Below are positions 9,175-18,178 of a stretch of DNA of 64,000 bases, in pieces. Within the stretch, counting starts at the first letter, position 1, and the number at the start of each line of letters is the position of its first letter. The stretch covers positions 1,674,001 through 1,738,000 of the forward strand of contig NZ_CP099960.1 of NCBI RefSeq assembly GCF_024137865.1, given 5' to 3'. The position numbers and the translations under genes are program-made. The notes under the pieces are model-generated. The model made no database searches and was not told the DNA's origin. It saw only the letters and a program-made list of their open reading frames with translations. The DNA is from Moraxella sp. FZFQ2102 (GTDB lineage Bacteria; Pseudomonadota; Gammaproteobacteria; Pseudomonadales; Moraxellaceae).

Positions 9175-11196
9175 TCAATACTGCGGATGTACCGTACCCA
9201 TGCGCTGAGTGATTGGTGTGGATTGACCAAGTAGCACGCTGTAGATGGTGGCGTTTTCCATCACATGCTTGACATAGGTGCGTGTCTCAGCGTATGGAAT
9301 GGCTTCGACATATTGATCGGCGCTGATACTGCCATGCTTTGGCAGCCATTTGCGCGCTGCACCAGGTCCTGCGTTATAGCCAGCGGTGGCGACAGCGATT
9401 TGACCGCCTGCTTTATTGGCAAGGTCGTTCAAGAACCAAGTACCATAGCGGATATTGGTATCAGGATCGCTCATGCTGCCTGCGCTTTCGCCCATGCCAC
9501 GAGCGATTTGGTTGGCTGTACCAGGGATGATCTGCATGAGACCACCCGCACCTGCACCTGACTGTGCCGATGGCTGAAAGCGACTTTCTTGGCGCATGAT
9601 GCCGTACGCCCATGCAGGATCGATACCGACAGTGCGACTGTGGCGGATGGTGCTGTCATAATACGGCATAGGATGCGATAGGGCGGCGTTACGCAGATTA
9701 TCCGTGGTCTCGATGGCTTGGATGCTGCGATGATAGTAGCCTAAGTTATGCGCCTTGGCCGCTGCCGCTAAAATCAGTGCCGTATCGCCTGATTCGCGCG
9801 CCTTACGCACTGCCCAGTTCCATTCGCGGTTGATATGCTCAAGGCTCGCGTTATTTTGCATCAGTAGGTACGCGCGTGCAAAGTAATCGTTATTCATCAC
9901 GCGTTCGGCGTCTTTTGGTGTGACGGTTGGTAGTACATTACCGCCGATGTCAGATAGGGTGAGTTTTTTGCCCAAACGGTCTTTGGCAAGTAAGCCATAA
10001 TAATCAATGCCGCTTGATAAATTGCCATAAATGCGCTTGGCATCAGCAGATTTGCCCGTTTGTTCATAGGCGCGTGCTAGCCAATATTGCCACACGCGCT
10101 CTTGCTGATTGACCGCACTCATTGTGCCGATGGCGTTGATGACATCTTGCCATTGGCTAAAATAAATCGCCGCCTGTGCGTAGTCTTCTGCTTCTTCAAA
10201 GTTAAACGGCTCGCCTAGGCTATTACGAAAATAAGTCACTGCTTCGGCATTGAACCCTTCATCGGTATTGACATTCATGCGTTTGACCGCGATGCTGCGC
10301 CATGCATAACGGCGCGCCATCTCAGAGATTAGTGGCTGTGCGCGCTGATTGTCTTGGTTGATATCGTAGTTTAGCTGTGTGGCAGCTTCCCAATGTGACT
10401 TAAGCGCAAGCTGACTGATGGCGTAGATGTACAGATATTGATTAGCATCGCTATAAGGTTCTTGTTGGAATCTTGTCAAAAATGCATTGGGATTACTGCG
10501 AATCTCATTAATTGTCTGATAACTGATTGGTAGGTTCAGCTGATTAACAAGCGCCATGATGTCGCCTGTTTTATCCAGTGGTGGCTGACGGCTTGATAAT
10601 TGGCGGCTGTCGATACGCAGCATACGCACCAGTTGTTCGTGCTTGTCGGTGTCGGTGATGCGTGGGTTGCTGCTCATTTCGGTGGCAAGCTTATCACACA
10701 GTGATTGTTTGATTTGGGTGTTGAGCCAGACATTGGGTTTTTGGAGTAGGGCGCGTGTCGGATCGCTGCTTTGGTTGAAGCCTAGGGCGATGGCGCAAGC
10801 TTCAGACTGGTCAGGATTTTCGATGCTATCAGCGACAGCACGCACTGAGACATAATCGCCTTGACGCGCTTTGGTCTCAGCATAGTCGGCGGCAAGCTTT
10901 TCGCTGATGACATTGCTTGGATATTGGCGCACAAAGCCATTGACGGTGTCAGGGCTTTGGTTGGATAGATCGGCGTTCAGTCGCCAGTAGGTCGGATACA
11001 TACCAAATAAAGTGCCGCGCATACTTTGTTCATAATCATACATGGCGCTGGTGCTGGATTTTTGGCGGTCAGCGTCTAAAAACTGATAAATACTGCCGTC
11101 ATTGGCATTGCCCTGTGCGCAAGCGACTTGGGTGATCGCGCCGATGGCACATAATAGAGTTGCGCAGTGAAGTCTGGTAATCTTAAAATTTTTCAT
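9175..11196 (-). CDS. slt: Soluble lytic murein transglycosylase (Slt70-like)
   Basis: Periplasmic enzyme that cleaves the MurNAc-GlcNAc bond of peptidoglycan with formation of 1,6-anhydroMurNAc. The 673 residues begin with a signal peptide (about residues 1-27, ending VACA-QGN). A long alpha-helical superhelix of TPR-like repeats follows, then a C-terminal SLT domain with the catalytic Glu in GIMRQESRFQPSAQSGAGAG, then GLMQIIPGTA and ATAGYNAGPGA. These are the family's lysozyme-like motifs. It is transcribed alone, away from the accessory block. A long tetranucleotide repeat lies about 180 bases upstream of its start. Confidence 0.93.
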   Translation of the reverse strand: MKNFKITRLHCATLLCAIGAITQVACAQGNANDGSIYQFLDADRQKSSTSAMYDYEQSMRGTLFGMYPTYWRLNADLSNQSPDTVNGFVRQYPSNVISEKLAADYAETKARQGDYVSVRAVADSIENPDQSEACAIALGFNQSSDPTRALLQKPNVWLNTQIKQSLCDKLATEMSSNPRITDTDKHEQLVRMLRIDSRQLSSRQPPLDKTGDIMALVNQLNLPISYQTINEIRSNPNAFLTRFQQEPYSDANQYLYIYAISQLALKSHWEAATQLNYDINQDNQRAQPLISEMARRYAWRSIAVKRMNVNTDEGFNAEAVTYFRNSLGEPFNFEEAEDYAQAAIYFSQWQDVINAIGTMSAVNQQERVWQYWLARAYEQTGKSADAKRIYGNLSSGIDYYGLLAKDRLGKKLTLSDIGGNVLPTVTPKDAERVMNNDYFARAYLLMQNNASLEHINREWNWAVRKARESGDTALILAAAAKAHNLGYYHRSIQAIETTDNLRNAALSHPMPYYDSTIRHSRTVGIDPAWAYGIMRQESRFQPSAQSGAGAGGLMQIIPGTANQIARGMGESAGSMSDPDTNIRYGTWFLNDLANKAGGQIAVATAGYNAGPGAARKWLPKHGSISADQYVEAIPYAETRTYVKHVMENATIYSVLLGQSTPITQRMGTVHPQY

Positions 11197-11374
11197 AACT
11201 CATCTAAAAGTCAAAATGATGGATAAAGGTTTGACTAGGGTATCAAATCAAGGTTGCTTGGATGTATAAAAGTTGTAATTTTTAATCAGGGAGCTTTCAA
11301 TACTTACTGATTTATCTGGAAAAATTTGCAAAGTGGTTTGTTGATGTGAGTGGATCGGCAAATACTTGACACGC

Positions 11375-11422
<48 letters not shown>

Positions 11423-11462
11423 ATGATGTGACACCACCTGTCAAATTGCTTTGCTAAACTAC

Positions 11463-11714
11463 CTATTCAGACAGTGATTGTACTTGATGAATCAAGTCAA
11501 TACCGTCTTGTGGGTTTAGCCCCAAGGCTTGGCAATACCACACAAATTCAACAACATCGAGTCTGCGATCACCTTCTTCGATGCGTTGGACGAATGAGTG
11601 GGGTCGATCAAGCTTTTGGGCAAGCTCACGCATGGTGAGGCCTAGGCGTAGGCGTTCGCTACGCAGCCAGCTGCGGACGGCGATCATTTCGGGGCTGTAG
11701 ATACTTTTGGTCAT
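11463..11714 (-). CDS. Small XRE-family helix-turn-helix regulator
   Basis: An 83-residue DNA-binding protein with a single helix-turn-helix domain (RLRLGLTMRELAQKL then RPHSFVQRIEEGDRRLDV). This is the Cro/CI-like fold of small XRE regulators. It is divergent from the WYL regulator gene on the plus strand, with about 170 bases between them that could hold shared operators. The target is unknown. It may belong to the accessory block that follows, or be a stand-alone chromosomal regulator. Confidence 0.8.
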   Translation of the reverse strand: MTKSIYSPEMIAVRSWLRSERLRLGLTMRELAQKLDRPHSFVQRIEEGDRRLDVVEFVWYCQALGLNPQDGIDLIHQVQSLSE

Positions 11715-11887
11715 ATGTCTATTTACTACATCTTGACCGAATTACTCAAATTGAGTACAATTCGCCTGAATAATGCCGATTATCGCCAAGTCCTATATCG
11801 GTCGGTCAGGCGCTGTCTGCTGTGCTATGATAAGGGTGATACTGGGTCTGCCAGTCAATTTAATGAAATCACAAGGAATTTTCTCGT

Positions 11888-12781
11888 ATGAGTGATTCTC
11901 CACACGAAAAACTGGCGTATCGGCTATCCGACATGATCACCATGCTTAATGGTGGTGAGACGCTCAATATCGCTGACTTGACCGAAAAATACCAAGTCAG
12001 TCGCCGTACCATGCTTCGAGATATCGAAGATCGTCTAGGATTTTTACCACTCCAAAAAACCACCCAAGGTTATAAGCTTGAGCCAAGTTATCTAGGACAG
12101 CTTAGTTACAAGGATATACGCACCTTTGCCCAAATCTCAGGCATCTCAGGACTGTATCCCAATCTTGATACGGCATTTTTGCGAGAGATTTTGGATCATC
12201 GTGCGAGCCAAGTGTATTCGGTTAAGGGTTACACCTTTGAAGATGCGAAGCAATTTGAGCCGATGATGAGTCAGCTCAAATCCGCCATCAAATCCTGTCG
12301 GATGGTGGCGTTCATTTATAAAGATAAATCCCGCCTGGTTGCGCCTTATAAGATCATTCATCATCGCGGCTGCTGGTATTTGGCAGGTGTGCAGGATGGT
12401 GAGCTCAAGGCATATCGTATGAGTCGCATCAGTGAGTTTTGCTTTGATGATATGCCAAGCTTTGCCATGGATAAGGCTATCGTTGATCGCATCAACCAAG
12501 ATGAGAGCATCTGGTACGGTCAGGAAAAGGTGGAAGTGGTGCTCAAAGTCAGTGCCGATGTGGCGTCGCACTTCGTTCAAAGACAACTACTGCCTGAGCA
12601 ACAACTGATCAAAGAGCTCGATGATGGTGGACTGCTGCTGTCAAGCCATGTGGTGAGTGCCAAGCAAATCCTGCCACTTGTGCGGTACTGGATACCGCAT
12701 ATCAAGATTGTTAGCCCTGAAGGGTGGCAAAATGTGTTAGAAGAAGAGCTGAAGCACTATATTTCATTTCAGAAAAAATAA
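11888..12781 (+). CDS. WYL-domain transcriptional regulator
   Basis: A 297-residue protein with an N-terminal winged helix-turn-helix (about residues 8-62, ADLTEKYQVSRRTMLRDIEDRL) and a C-terminal WYL domain (about 135-205, VAPYKIIHHRGCWYLAGVQDG, then YRMSRI). WYL regulators bind small ligands or nucleic acid and often stand at the head of phage-defence clusters. A further WCX-like C-terminal part ends near residue 290. The start follows an AAGGAATTTT ribosome site. The gene precedes the block of unfamiliar genes to 16543 and is the likely regulator of part of it (inference). Confidence 0.88.
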   Translation: MSDSPHEKLAYRLSDMITMLNGGETLNIADLTEKYQVSRRTMLRDIEDRLGFLPLQKTTQGYKLEPSYLGQLSYKDIRTFAQISGISGLYPNLDTAFLREILDHRASQVYSVKGYTFEDAKQFEPMMSQLKSAIKSCRMVAFIYKDKSRLVAPYKIIHHRGCWYLAGVQDGELKAYRMSRISEFCFDDMPSFAMDKAIVDRINQDESIWYGQEKVEVVLKVSADVASHFVQRQLLPEQQLIKELDDGGLLLSSHVVSAKQILPLVRYWIPHIKIVSPEGWQNVLEEELKHYISFQKK

Positions 12782-12811
12782 AGTTAATTTACTCAAAATC
12801 AGGAGATTAAT

Positions 12812-13015
12812 ATGGTTATGAAGCCATTAAGCAGTTTTAAAAAGTTTAAGTGTGAAAAATGTGGAAAGATCTATGTAGAGGAAGTCTTTGGCTCTATGAC
12901 CTCCCCATTATTTGATTTATTCTCTCGAACAATAAATGGTATAAAAACCAAGGGTCTGTGCGATGATTGCAGGGGGTATAAAATATCAAATGTTAAAAAC
13001 ATTGCAGTGTACTAA
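12812..13015 (+). CDS. Small zinc-ribbon protein, unknown function
   Basis: A 67-residue protein with CEKCGKIY near residue 14 and LCDDCRGY near residue 50. This is a CxxC...CxxC pair, suggesting one bound zinc. GGAG lies 8 bases before the ATG, a proper ribosome site, and the gene is 30 bases downstream of the WYL gene, so it is probably in the same transcript. It is not recognised beyond the zinc ribbon. An alternative start at the third residue (MKPL) is possible. Confidence 0.65.
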   Translation: MVMKPLSSFKKFKCEKCGKIYVEEVFGSMTSPLFDLFSRTINGIKTKGLCDDCRGYKISNVKNIAVY

Positions 13016-13307
13016 GGTGAGGTAAGTGATAAGCATATTTATGCAAAAAATCAATATCTTGGTTGGTAAAAACAGGAACTCATATCAAGGCAAATGTTTG
13101 CGCTTGTGTTATAGAGTAATGTAAAGGTTTTTTATTGTAATCCGGGGTTGGTACACCTCGGTGCATTTGTGATGAGCTTATAGCAAATATAAGCCGATAT
13201 ATTTATCCAAAGATTGATAAATGAATCCAAAGATGGACTCTGGGCGAGGTCTGTCAGCAGGTTTCTAATTTTCTCGCCTAAATTTTTTTAATTAAAAGGA
13301 GGGTGTT
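13016..13307. other. Intergenic stretch in accessory block
   Basis: No gene is recognised. It is AT-rich, with several short direct and inverted motifs (AAAGATTGATAAATGAATCCAAAGATGG) and a weak GGCGAG / CTCGCC dyad near its end. It may hold a promoter for the split membrane-protein gene that follows, whose ribosome site (AAAAGGAGGG) is strong. Confidence 0.4.
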
Positions 13308-13516
13308 ATGCCAATACCATTTATCATTGGTGCTGTAGCTATTGCTGCAGGTGCGGTGGGCGTTGCTGCTGGCTTGTCAGCAAAAGAACAATGGGAGAAA
13401 GCTAAAGATATTTCAGATAGAGCAACGCGCAGACATGACAGAGCAAAGAGTGGATTTTCGGCGTTGGCCGAATCTGTGCAATCTGAGTTTGAAAATCTTG
13501 GTCAAATAAAGATTGA

Positions 13517-14230
13517 GGGGCTGTACTAGATTAGCAACAATGCTATACTAGTTTTATGAAGATAACCCGTTGTAAATTAAGTAAAAAAGTTCAAGTTAAA
13601 CTGCTTGAATTTTTTGTGCTTGAAGTCACCGCAAGATCAGCTGCTGATTTGTTAGAGATACATCATAATTCAGCTGCTTTGTTTTATCATAAAATTCGCT
13701 TGGTGATTGAATATCGCTTAAACCTTGAAGCTTGTGAATTATTTGACGGTGAAGTAGAATTGGATGAAAGCTATTTCGGTGGCATTCGTAAAGGCAAGCG
13801 TGGACGGGGTGCTGCTGGCAAAGTTGCCGTATTTGGTCTTTTAAAACGCAATGGTAAGGTTTATACTGCCTGTGTTAAAGATACCAAAGCTAAGACATTA
13901 ATGCCTATTATTGCCAGTAAAATCAAACCTGATAGCGTGGTTTATACAGATAGCTATCGAAGTTATAATGCTTTAGATGTGAGTGATTTTAAACACTTTA
14001 GAATTAATCATTCCAAAGAATTTGCAAACAATCATAATCATATTAACGGCATTGAAAACTTTTGGTCGCAATCCAAACGCATTCTAAGAAAATATAACGG
14101 TATTGACAAAAAGCATTTTCATTTATTTATCAAAGAATGCGAGTTTAGATTTAACTATGGCACACCATCCAATCAATTAAGATTGTTAAGAAAATGGTGT
14201 GGGGTTTAGGGATTTATCTAGTACAGCCCC
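13517..14230 (+). mobile_element. IS1016-like element, IS1595 family
   Basis: A 714-base insertion with terminal inverted repeats GGGGCTGTACTAGAT at both ends. It is flanked by identical 8-base duplications AAGATTGA (13509-13516 and 14231-14238). The size, ends and 8-base duplication fit the IS1016 group of the IS1595 family. The transposase frame is intact, so the copy may still be active. Confidence 0.93.
13556..14209 (+). CDS. IS1595-family transposase (IS1016-like)
   Basis: A 217-residue transposase filling the element. It has an N-terminal helical DNA-binding part, then the ISXO2-like catalytic domain. Visible are the first acidic site VELDESYFGG, the second YTDSYRSYN, and HINGIENFWSQSKR, which holds the third catalytic region with the family's Asn/Glu arrangement. 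Basic KGKRGRGAAGKVAVFG follows the first Asp. The frame is unbroken and of full length. It acts on the IS ends to move the element; here it has split a membrane-protein gene. Confidence 0.93.
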   Translation: MKITRCKLSKKVQVKLLEFFVLEVTARSAADLLEIHHNSAALFYHKIRLVIEYRLNLEACELFDGEVELDESYFGGIRKGKRGRGAAGKVAVFGLLKRNGKVYTACVKDTKAKTLMPIIASKIKPDSVVYTDSYRSYNALDVSDFKHFRINHSKEFANNHNHINGIENFWSQSKRILRKYNGIDKKHFHLFIKECEFRFNYGTPSNQLRLLRKWCGV

Positions 14231-15058
14231 AAGATTGATATTTTTCATAACCAGATTGCTCATATTGTAGAAGTGCTAAGCCGCGTTTATAATAAATCAT
14301 CAAGTTCTCAAATTTCGGGTTTTGAAAATACCTTAACAGCTGAAGATTTAAAACAGTTGCAGCATGATTTAAAAGAATTGGATGCTCTTGAATTGACAAC
14401 GGGAGCTGGGACAGGGTTGGCTGCTGGTGCATTGGCGGCATTTGGTGCATACGGCTCAGTTGGTATGTTTGCGGCAGCAAGCACAGGTACAGCCATTAGT
14501 AGTTTGGCTGGAGCAGCTGCCACAAATGCAACACTTGCTTGGTTGGGTGGAGGTGCCGTGGGTTCGGGCGCGGCTGCTTTTGGTATGGCAGGTGGCGCTG
14601 TCGTATTGGGCAGTATCGTTGCCGCCCCTGCCATTTTGGTAGCAGGTGTATTTATGGAAAGTAAAGCATCGGAGGCACTTACGGAGGCTGAAGCGTACGC
14701 TGCCAAAGTTGATATTGAAATAGTTAAAATTGAGCAAGCGATGGCAGTATTGGAAGCCATTCAATTGAACGCACAAGAGATGAGTGATACACTTGGCAAG
14801 CTGGCTGAACGCTTTGATAATGTAAAAGTTTACGATAACTCAAATGAAGTTAAATTCGAGCAAATGTTAATGATTGGCAAGGCATTAAAAGAGGCGTTGC
14901 ACACCCCACTCGTTACGAATGATGGTGAAGCTGAATTAGGTATTAGCGTAAAATGCTCAGGCTTGCTAGAAGCAACGCAACATATCTAATTAAAGACTGG
15001 CAAGAAATAAGCACGCATCTTAAATTAAGAATGGGTGCTTGACTTCTAAGGAAAAGTT

Positions 15059-15454
15059 ATGAGTAAAAAACCACAGATGCCTTCAGGGTCGCCTGCTGAT
15101 ATACTAAAGTCTATTGAAATGGTAACAGGGGCAATCGAAAGATGTAAAACAGTCACAGAGCAGGAGCAGACAAAAAGAGAGGCTATTCGAGCTCATAGAG
15201 ATATAGAGTTAAACAAACTTCAAGTTCAGAAAGAGAATTTTCAAAAATATATTGAAGTTGTATTTCAGGAGAGAAGCAAAAACTTTGATGAGTTTTTTAC
15301 AAGATTGGATACTGCTATTGAGACAGGTGATATGCAACTGGCTAATCTGGTAATGACAGGTATTATTAATCAAATAAAGTCATCACCATTACAAGGTGTT
15401 AAAGAAATCATGATGCAAGCTAATGATTCAGACTGTAAACATATTGAATTTTAA
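15059..15454 (+). CDS. Small coiled-coil protein of accessory block
   Basis: A 131-residue soluble protein. Residues 20-80 are strongly charged and helical (EQEQTKREAIRAHRDIEL...KLQVQKENFQKYIE), predicting a coiled coil. A second helical part (NFDEFFTRLDTAIETG) follows. No catalytic motif is seen and the family is not recognised. AAGGAAAAG lies 5 bases before the ATG. It directly follows the split membrane-protein gene, whose product also has coiled-coil segments, so the two may form a complex (inference). The base composition is AT-richer than the flanking core genes. Confidence 0.65.
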   Translation: MSKKPQMPSGSPADILKSIEMVTGAIERCKTVTEQEQTKREAIRAHRDIELNKLQVQKENFQKYIEVVFQERSKNFDEFFTRLDTAIETGDMQLANLVMTGIINQIKSSPLQGVKEIMMQANDSDCKHIEF

Positions 15455-15707
15455 GGCATTCCCATGCACGTCCTGCGGTAAATGCTGTCGCCGTGTCAAT
15501 CTAAGTAGTACAACTGCATACTTGGATCGTGGCGATGGCATTTGTCGTCATTTTGATATTGATACGAATCTTTGTACGATTTATCATGATAGACCGCTTG
15601 TGTGCCGAGTGGAGGATTATTATAAAATGTATTTGTCAGACAAAATGGATTGGGATGATTTTGTTCGGCTTAATCTTAGTATTTGCGATCGGTTGCAAAA
15701 GGAATAG
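15423..15707 (+). CDS. YkgJ-like zinc/iron-chelating cysteine-cluster protein
   Basis: A 94-residue member of the YkgJ-type cysteine-cluster family. The N-terminal motif FPCTSCGKCCRRV is followed by GICRHFD, NLCTIYHDRPLVCR and a late Cys (SICDRL), giving the family's spaced cysteines thought to bind zinc or an iron-sulfur centre. The exact role of these proteins is unknown. The start overlaps the end of the coiled-coil gene by about 30 bases, which indicates translational coupling. A start at a later codon cannot be excluded. Confidence 0.75.
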   Translation: MIQTVNILNFKAFPCTSCGKCCRRVNLSSTTAYLDRGDGICRHFDIDTNLCTIYHDRPLVCRVEDYYKMYLSDKMDWDDFVRLNLSICDRLQKE

Positions 15708-15709
15708 CT

Positions 15710-15892
15710 ATGGCTGTGCCATCAAACCAATTCTTGATCTGCACCGTTTGCCGATATCGAGTTTTTCGTAGGCATTCATCCGATGTTCGCACGCCGGGGG
15801 ATAGACAATGCCCGCAATGTGGTGCTAATATGATACCGTATTCGCCGAGATCGGTTTTTGATCGGTTGCGACAAATATTTCGTAAATCATGA
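15710..15892 (+). CDS. Small zinc-ribbon protein
   Basis: About 60 residues from the ATG preceded by AAAGGAATAGCT. It has LICTVCRYRVF near the N-terminus and RQCPQCGANM in the middle, a CxxC...CxxC zinc ribbon of rubredoxin type, then a basic C-terminus (RSVFDRLRQIFRKS). It starts 2 bases after the YkgJ-like stop, so it is co-translated. The function is not recognised. It is the second zinc ribbon in this block. Confidence 0.65.
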   Translation: MAVPSNQFLICTVCRYRVFRRHSSDVRTPGDRQCPQCGANMIPYSPRSVFDRLRQIFRKS

Positions 15893-15904
15893 ATTGGGAT
15901 ACTT

Positions 15905-16543
15905 ATGCATCCACTCCACCACCGCTACCAAGCCCTAAAACCCACCATGCCAGATGCCGTGCGTCTGCGTGTGCATCGTGCCTTAAGCTGGCTTGAACAG
16001 GCGGATCAGACGACAGATTTGGATACACGATTTATCTTCTTATGGATTGCGTTTAATGCCATCTATGCCAAAGATTTCTCAGGTGTGCGTGGTGCGGATA
16101 AGGGCTTATTTACTGAATTTTTACACCGTATTAGTCAGCTAGATAGTGAGCAGCGGCTGTATGATTTGGTTTGGCAGACTTATTCGGGCAGTATCCGTAT
16201 TTTACTCGATAATCGCTATACTTTTCAACCGTTTTGGGATTATCATAATGGCGTGATCAGCGAAGCAGATTGGCAGGCGAGTTTTGAGCAAAATAAGCAA
16301 AGGGCACTTACTGCCTTGGCGGATAAAAACACCGTTGCTATCTTAAATGCGGTCTTTGCACATCTGTATACACTACGCAACCAAATCGTACATGGTGGGG
16401 CGACACATGGCAGTTCGGTAAACCGAGCTCAGCTTAAGGATGCGTGCCGTATTCTTGGTGATATTTTGCCAGCGATGATTGAGATTGTGATGATGAACGC
16501 AGATCAAGAATGGGGCAAACCGTTTTATCCTGTGGTGGATTAA
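15905..16543 (+). CDS. HEPN-like protein (Apea-type), possible RNase
   Basis: A 212-residue all-helical protein. Near residue 160 it has LYTLRNQIVHGGATHGSSVNR. The RNQIVH core is the R-x4-6-H motif of HEPN domains, many of which are metal-independent RNases in toxin-antitoxin, CRISPR and abortive-infection systems. The N-terminal segment ALSWLEQADQTTDLDTRFIFLWIAFNAIY is typical of Apea-like HEPN proteins. It lies 12 bases after the zinc-ribbon gene, so it probably shares its transcript. RNase activity is inference; some members only bind nucleic acid or nucleotides. Confidence 0.7.
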   Translation: MHPLHHRYQALKPTMPDAVRLRVHRALSWLEQADQTTDLDTRFIFLWIAFNAIYAKDFSGVRGADKGLFTEFLHRISQLDSEQRLYDLVWQTYSGSIRILLDNRYTFQPFWDYHNGVISEADWQASFEQNKQRALTALADKNTVAILNAVFAHLYTLRNQIVHGGATHGSSVNRAQLKDACRILGDILPAMIEIVMMNADQEWGKPFYPVVD

Positions 16544-16582
16544 TTATTTGGCTGAAAAAATTGGCAGGACGGTATTGTGATT

Positions 16583-16609
16583 GTGGTAGGACTACAATTA
16601 CCCTACCAC
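16583..16609. terminator. Inverted repeat after accessory block
   Basis: GTGGTAGG / CCTACCAC around ACTACAATTAC, about 40 bases after the HEPN-like gene and 60 before miaB. It has no long T run, so a terminator role is uncertain. It does mark the boundary between the accessory block and core genes. Confidence 0.4.
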
Positions 16610-16668
16610 AACCCACACCAATTATGCTAAAATAACCCGTTTATTTTGTCATTTTGGAAAACCCCGTC

Positions 16669-18138
16669 ATGAAAGTCGCCACGTTTGACCCAAAAGCCCA
16701 CCAAAGCACCACCGCTAATAGTATCCACAATCGCATTCACGATTTGCCTGTACAAAATGTCGCCGACATCAGCGACAAAAAGACCAAAAAAGTCTATATC
16801 GTCACCCAAGGCTGTCAGATGAATGAATACGATTCTGAGAAAATGGGCGATGTATTGGGTCAATCGCATGGTATGGTCGTCACCAATGACATCAACGAAG
16901 CTGATGTACTGCTGATGAACACCTGCTCCATCCGTGAAAAGGCACAAGAAAAAGTCTTTAGCGAACTTGGTAGATGGCGTAAACTCAAAGAAAAAAACCC
17001 AAATCTTGTCATCGGTGTCGGTGGCTGTGTGGCATCCCAAGAAGGCGACAATATCCAAAAACGCGCGCCGTATGTGGATATGGTCTTTGGGCCACAGACC
17101 TTGCACCGCTTGCCTGAGCTGTACGAGCAATCCACCAAGCAGCATAATGAGTTGCCAAAAAACCGGATCGGTGTTGTCGATGTGTCCTTCCCTAGTATCG
17201 AAAAATTTGATTTCTTGCCTGAGCCAAAGGTCGAAGGCTACAAGGCGTTCGTCTCCATCATGGAAGGCTGTTCAAAATACTGCTCATTCTGTGTTGTGCC
17301 TTATACTCGTGGCGAAGAGCTGTCTCGTCCGCTGGATGATGTGCTGGCTGAGATTGCGTCATTGGCAGAGCAGGGCGTGCGTGAGATTAATTTGCTTGGT
17401 CAAAATGTCAATGGCTATCGTGGTGAAAAAGATGACGGCACGATTTGTCGCTTTAGCGAGTTACTCCACTATGTTGCGCATATTGATGGCATCGAGCGTA
17501 TTCGCTACACCACAAGCCATCCGCTAGAATTCACTGATGACATTATCGATGCGTATAAGAGTATCGATAAGCTGGTGTCGCACCTGCACCTACCTGTTCA
17601 AAGTGGCTCAAATAATATCCTAGCTGCGATGAAACGCAACCACACGATTGATGTGTATATCAATCAGATCAATAAACTTAAGGCAATTCGTCCTGATTTG
17701 CACTTATCGAGTGATTTTATCATCGGTTTCCCTGGTGAGACTGATCGTGATTTTAATGACACGCTACAGCTTGCCAAGGACTTGGATTTTGACCACTCGT
17801 ACAGCTTTATTTATTCAAAACGCCCAGGTACGCCAGCGTCTGAGCTGCCTGATGATGTTAGCTTTGAGACCAAAAAGGCGCGCTTAGCTGAGTTCCAAGA
17901 AGTCATCAAAGAATCCACCTTTGCCAAAACCCGTGCGATGGTCGGTCAAGTGGTGCGTGTGCTGGTCGAAGAGCCTGCCAATCGCTACGAAGGCTATCTG
18001 CACGGTTCGGCGGACAATACCCGTTCGGTGGTATTTGCCGGCGATGAGTCATTACTTGGTCAATTTGTCATGGTCAAAATCACCGCTGCCAAAAGTATGC
18101 ACTTGGTGGAAGGTGAGCTGGTCGAAGTTATTGGCTGA
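16669..18138 (+). CDS. miaB: tRNA methylthiotransferase MiaB
   Basis: Radical-SAM enzyme that converts i6A37 to ms2i6A37 in tRNAs reading UNN codons. In order: the N-terminal UPF0004 domain with the auxiliary cluster cysteines ([36 protein letters not shown]), the radical-SAM motif [15 protein letters not shown], and a C-terminal TRAM domain (from about residue 425, [17 protein letters not shown]). About 489 residues is normal. A TTG five codons upstream could extend the frame; the ATG with GGA upstream is preferred. Confidence 0.97.
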   Translation: MKVATFDPKAHQSTTANSIHNRIHDLPVQNVADISDKKTKKVYIVTQGCQMNEYDSEKMGDVLGQSHGMVVTNDINEADVLLMNTCSIREKAQEKVFSELGRWRKLKEKNPNLVIGVGGCVASQEGDNIQKRAPYVDMVFGPQTLHRLPELYEQSTKQHNELPKNRIGVVDVSFPSIEKFDFLPEPKVEGYKAFVSIMEGCSKYCSFCVVPYTRGEELSRPLDDVLAEIASLAEQGVREINLLGQNVNGYRGEKDDGTICRFSELLHYVAHIDGIERIRYTTSHPLEFTDDIIDAYKSIDKLVSHLHLPVQSGSNNILAAMKRNHTIDVYINQINKLKAIRPDLHLSSDFIIGFPGETDRDFNDTLQLAKDLDFDHSYSFIYSKRPGTPASELPDDVSFETKKARLAEFQEVIKESTFAKTRAMVGQVVRVLVEEPANRYEGYLHGSADNTRSVVFAGDESLLGQFVMVKITAAKSMHLVEGELVEVIG

Positions 18139-18178
18139 GCGTGAGCGAGTAAGACACAAATAGGCACAAGGAAGACAG

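Larger units (their letters stand above)
13308..14989 (+). pseudogene. Glycine-rich membrane protein gene split by IS insertion
   Basis: Two reading-frame pieces (13308-13508 and 14231-14989) are separated by an IS1016-like element with an 8-base target duplication. Removing the IS and one duplicate restores one frame of about 319 residues: ...LGQIKI then DIFHNQIAHIVEVLSRVY. The reconstructed protein starts with a Gly/Ala hydrophobic helix (PIPFIIGAVAIAAGAVGVAA). A coiled-coil-like segment follows, then a central Gly/Ala-rich hydrophobic hairpin (about 115-200, glycine-zipper style), then a helical C-terminus. It is probably a membrane protein; the family is not recognised. The 3' piece can begin at GTG 14273, but its ribosome site is poor. 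Confidence 0.85.
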
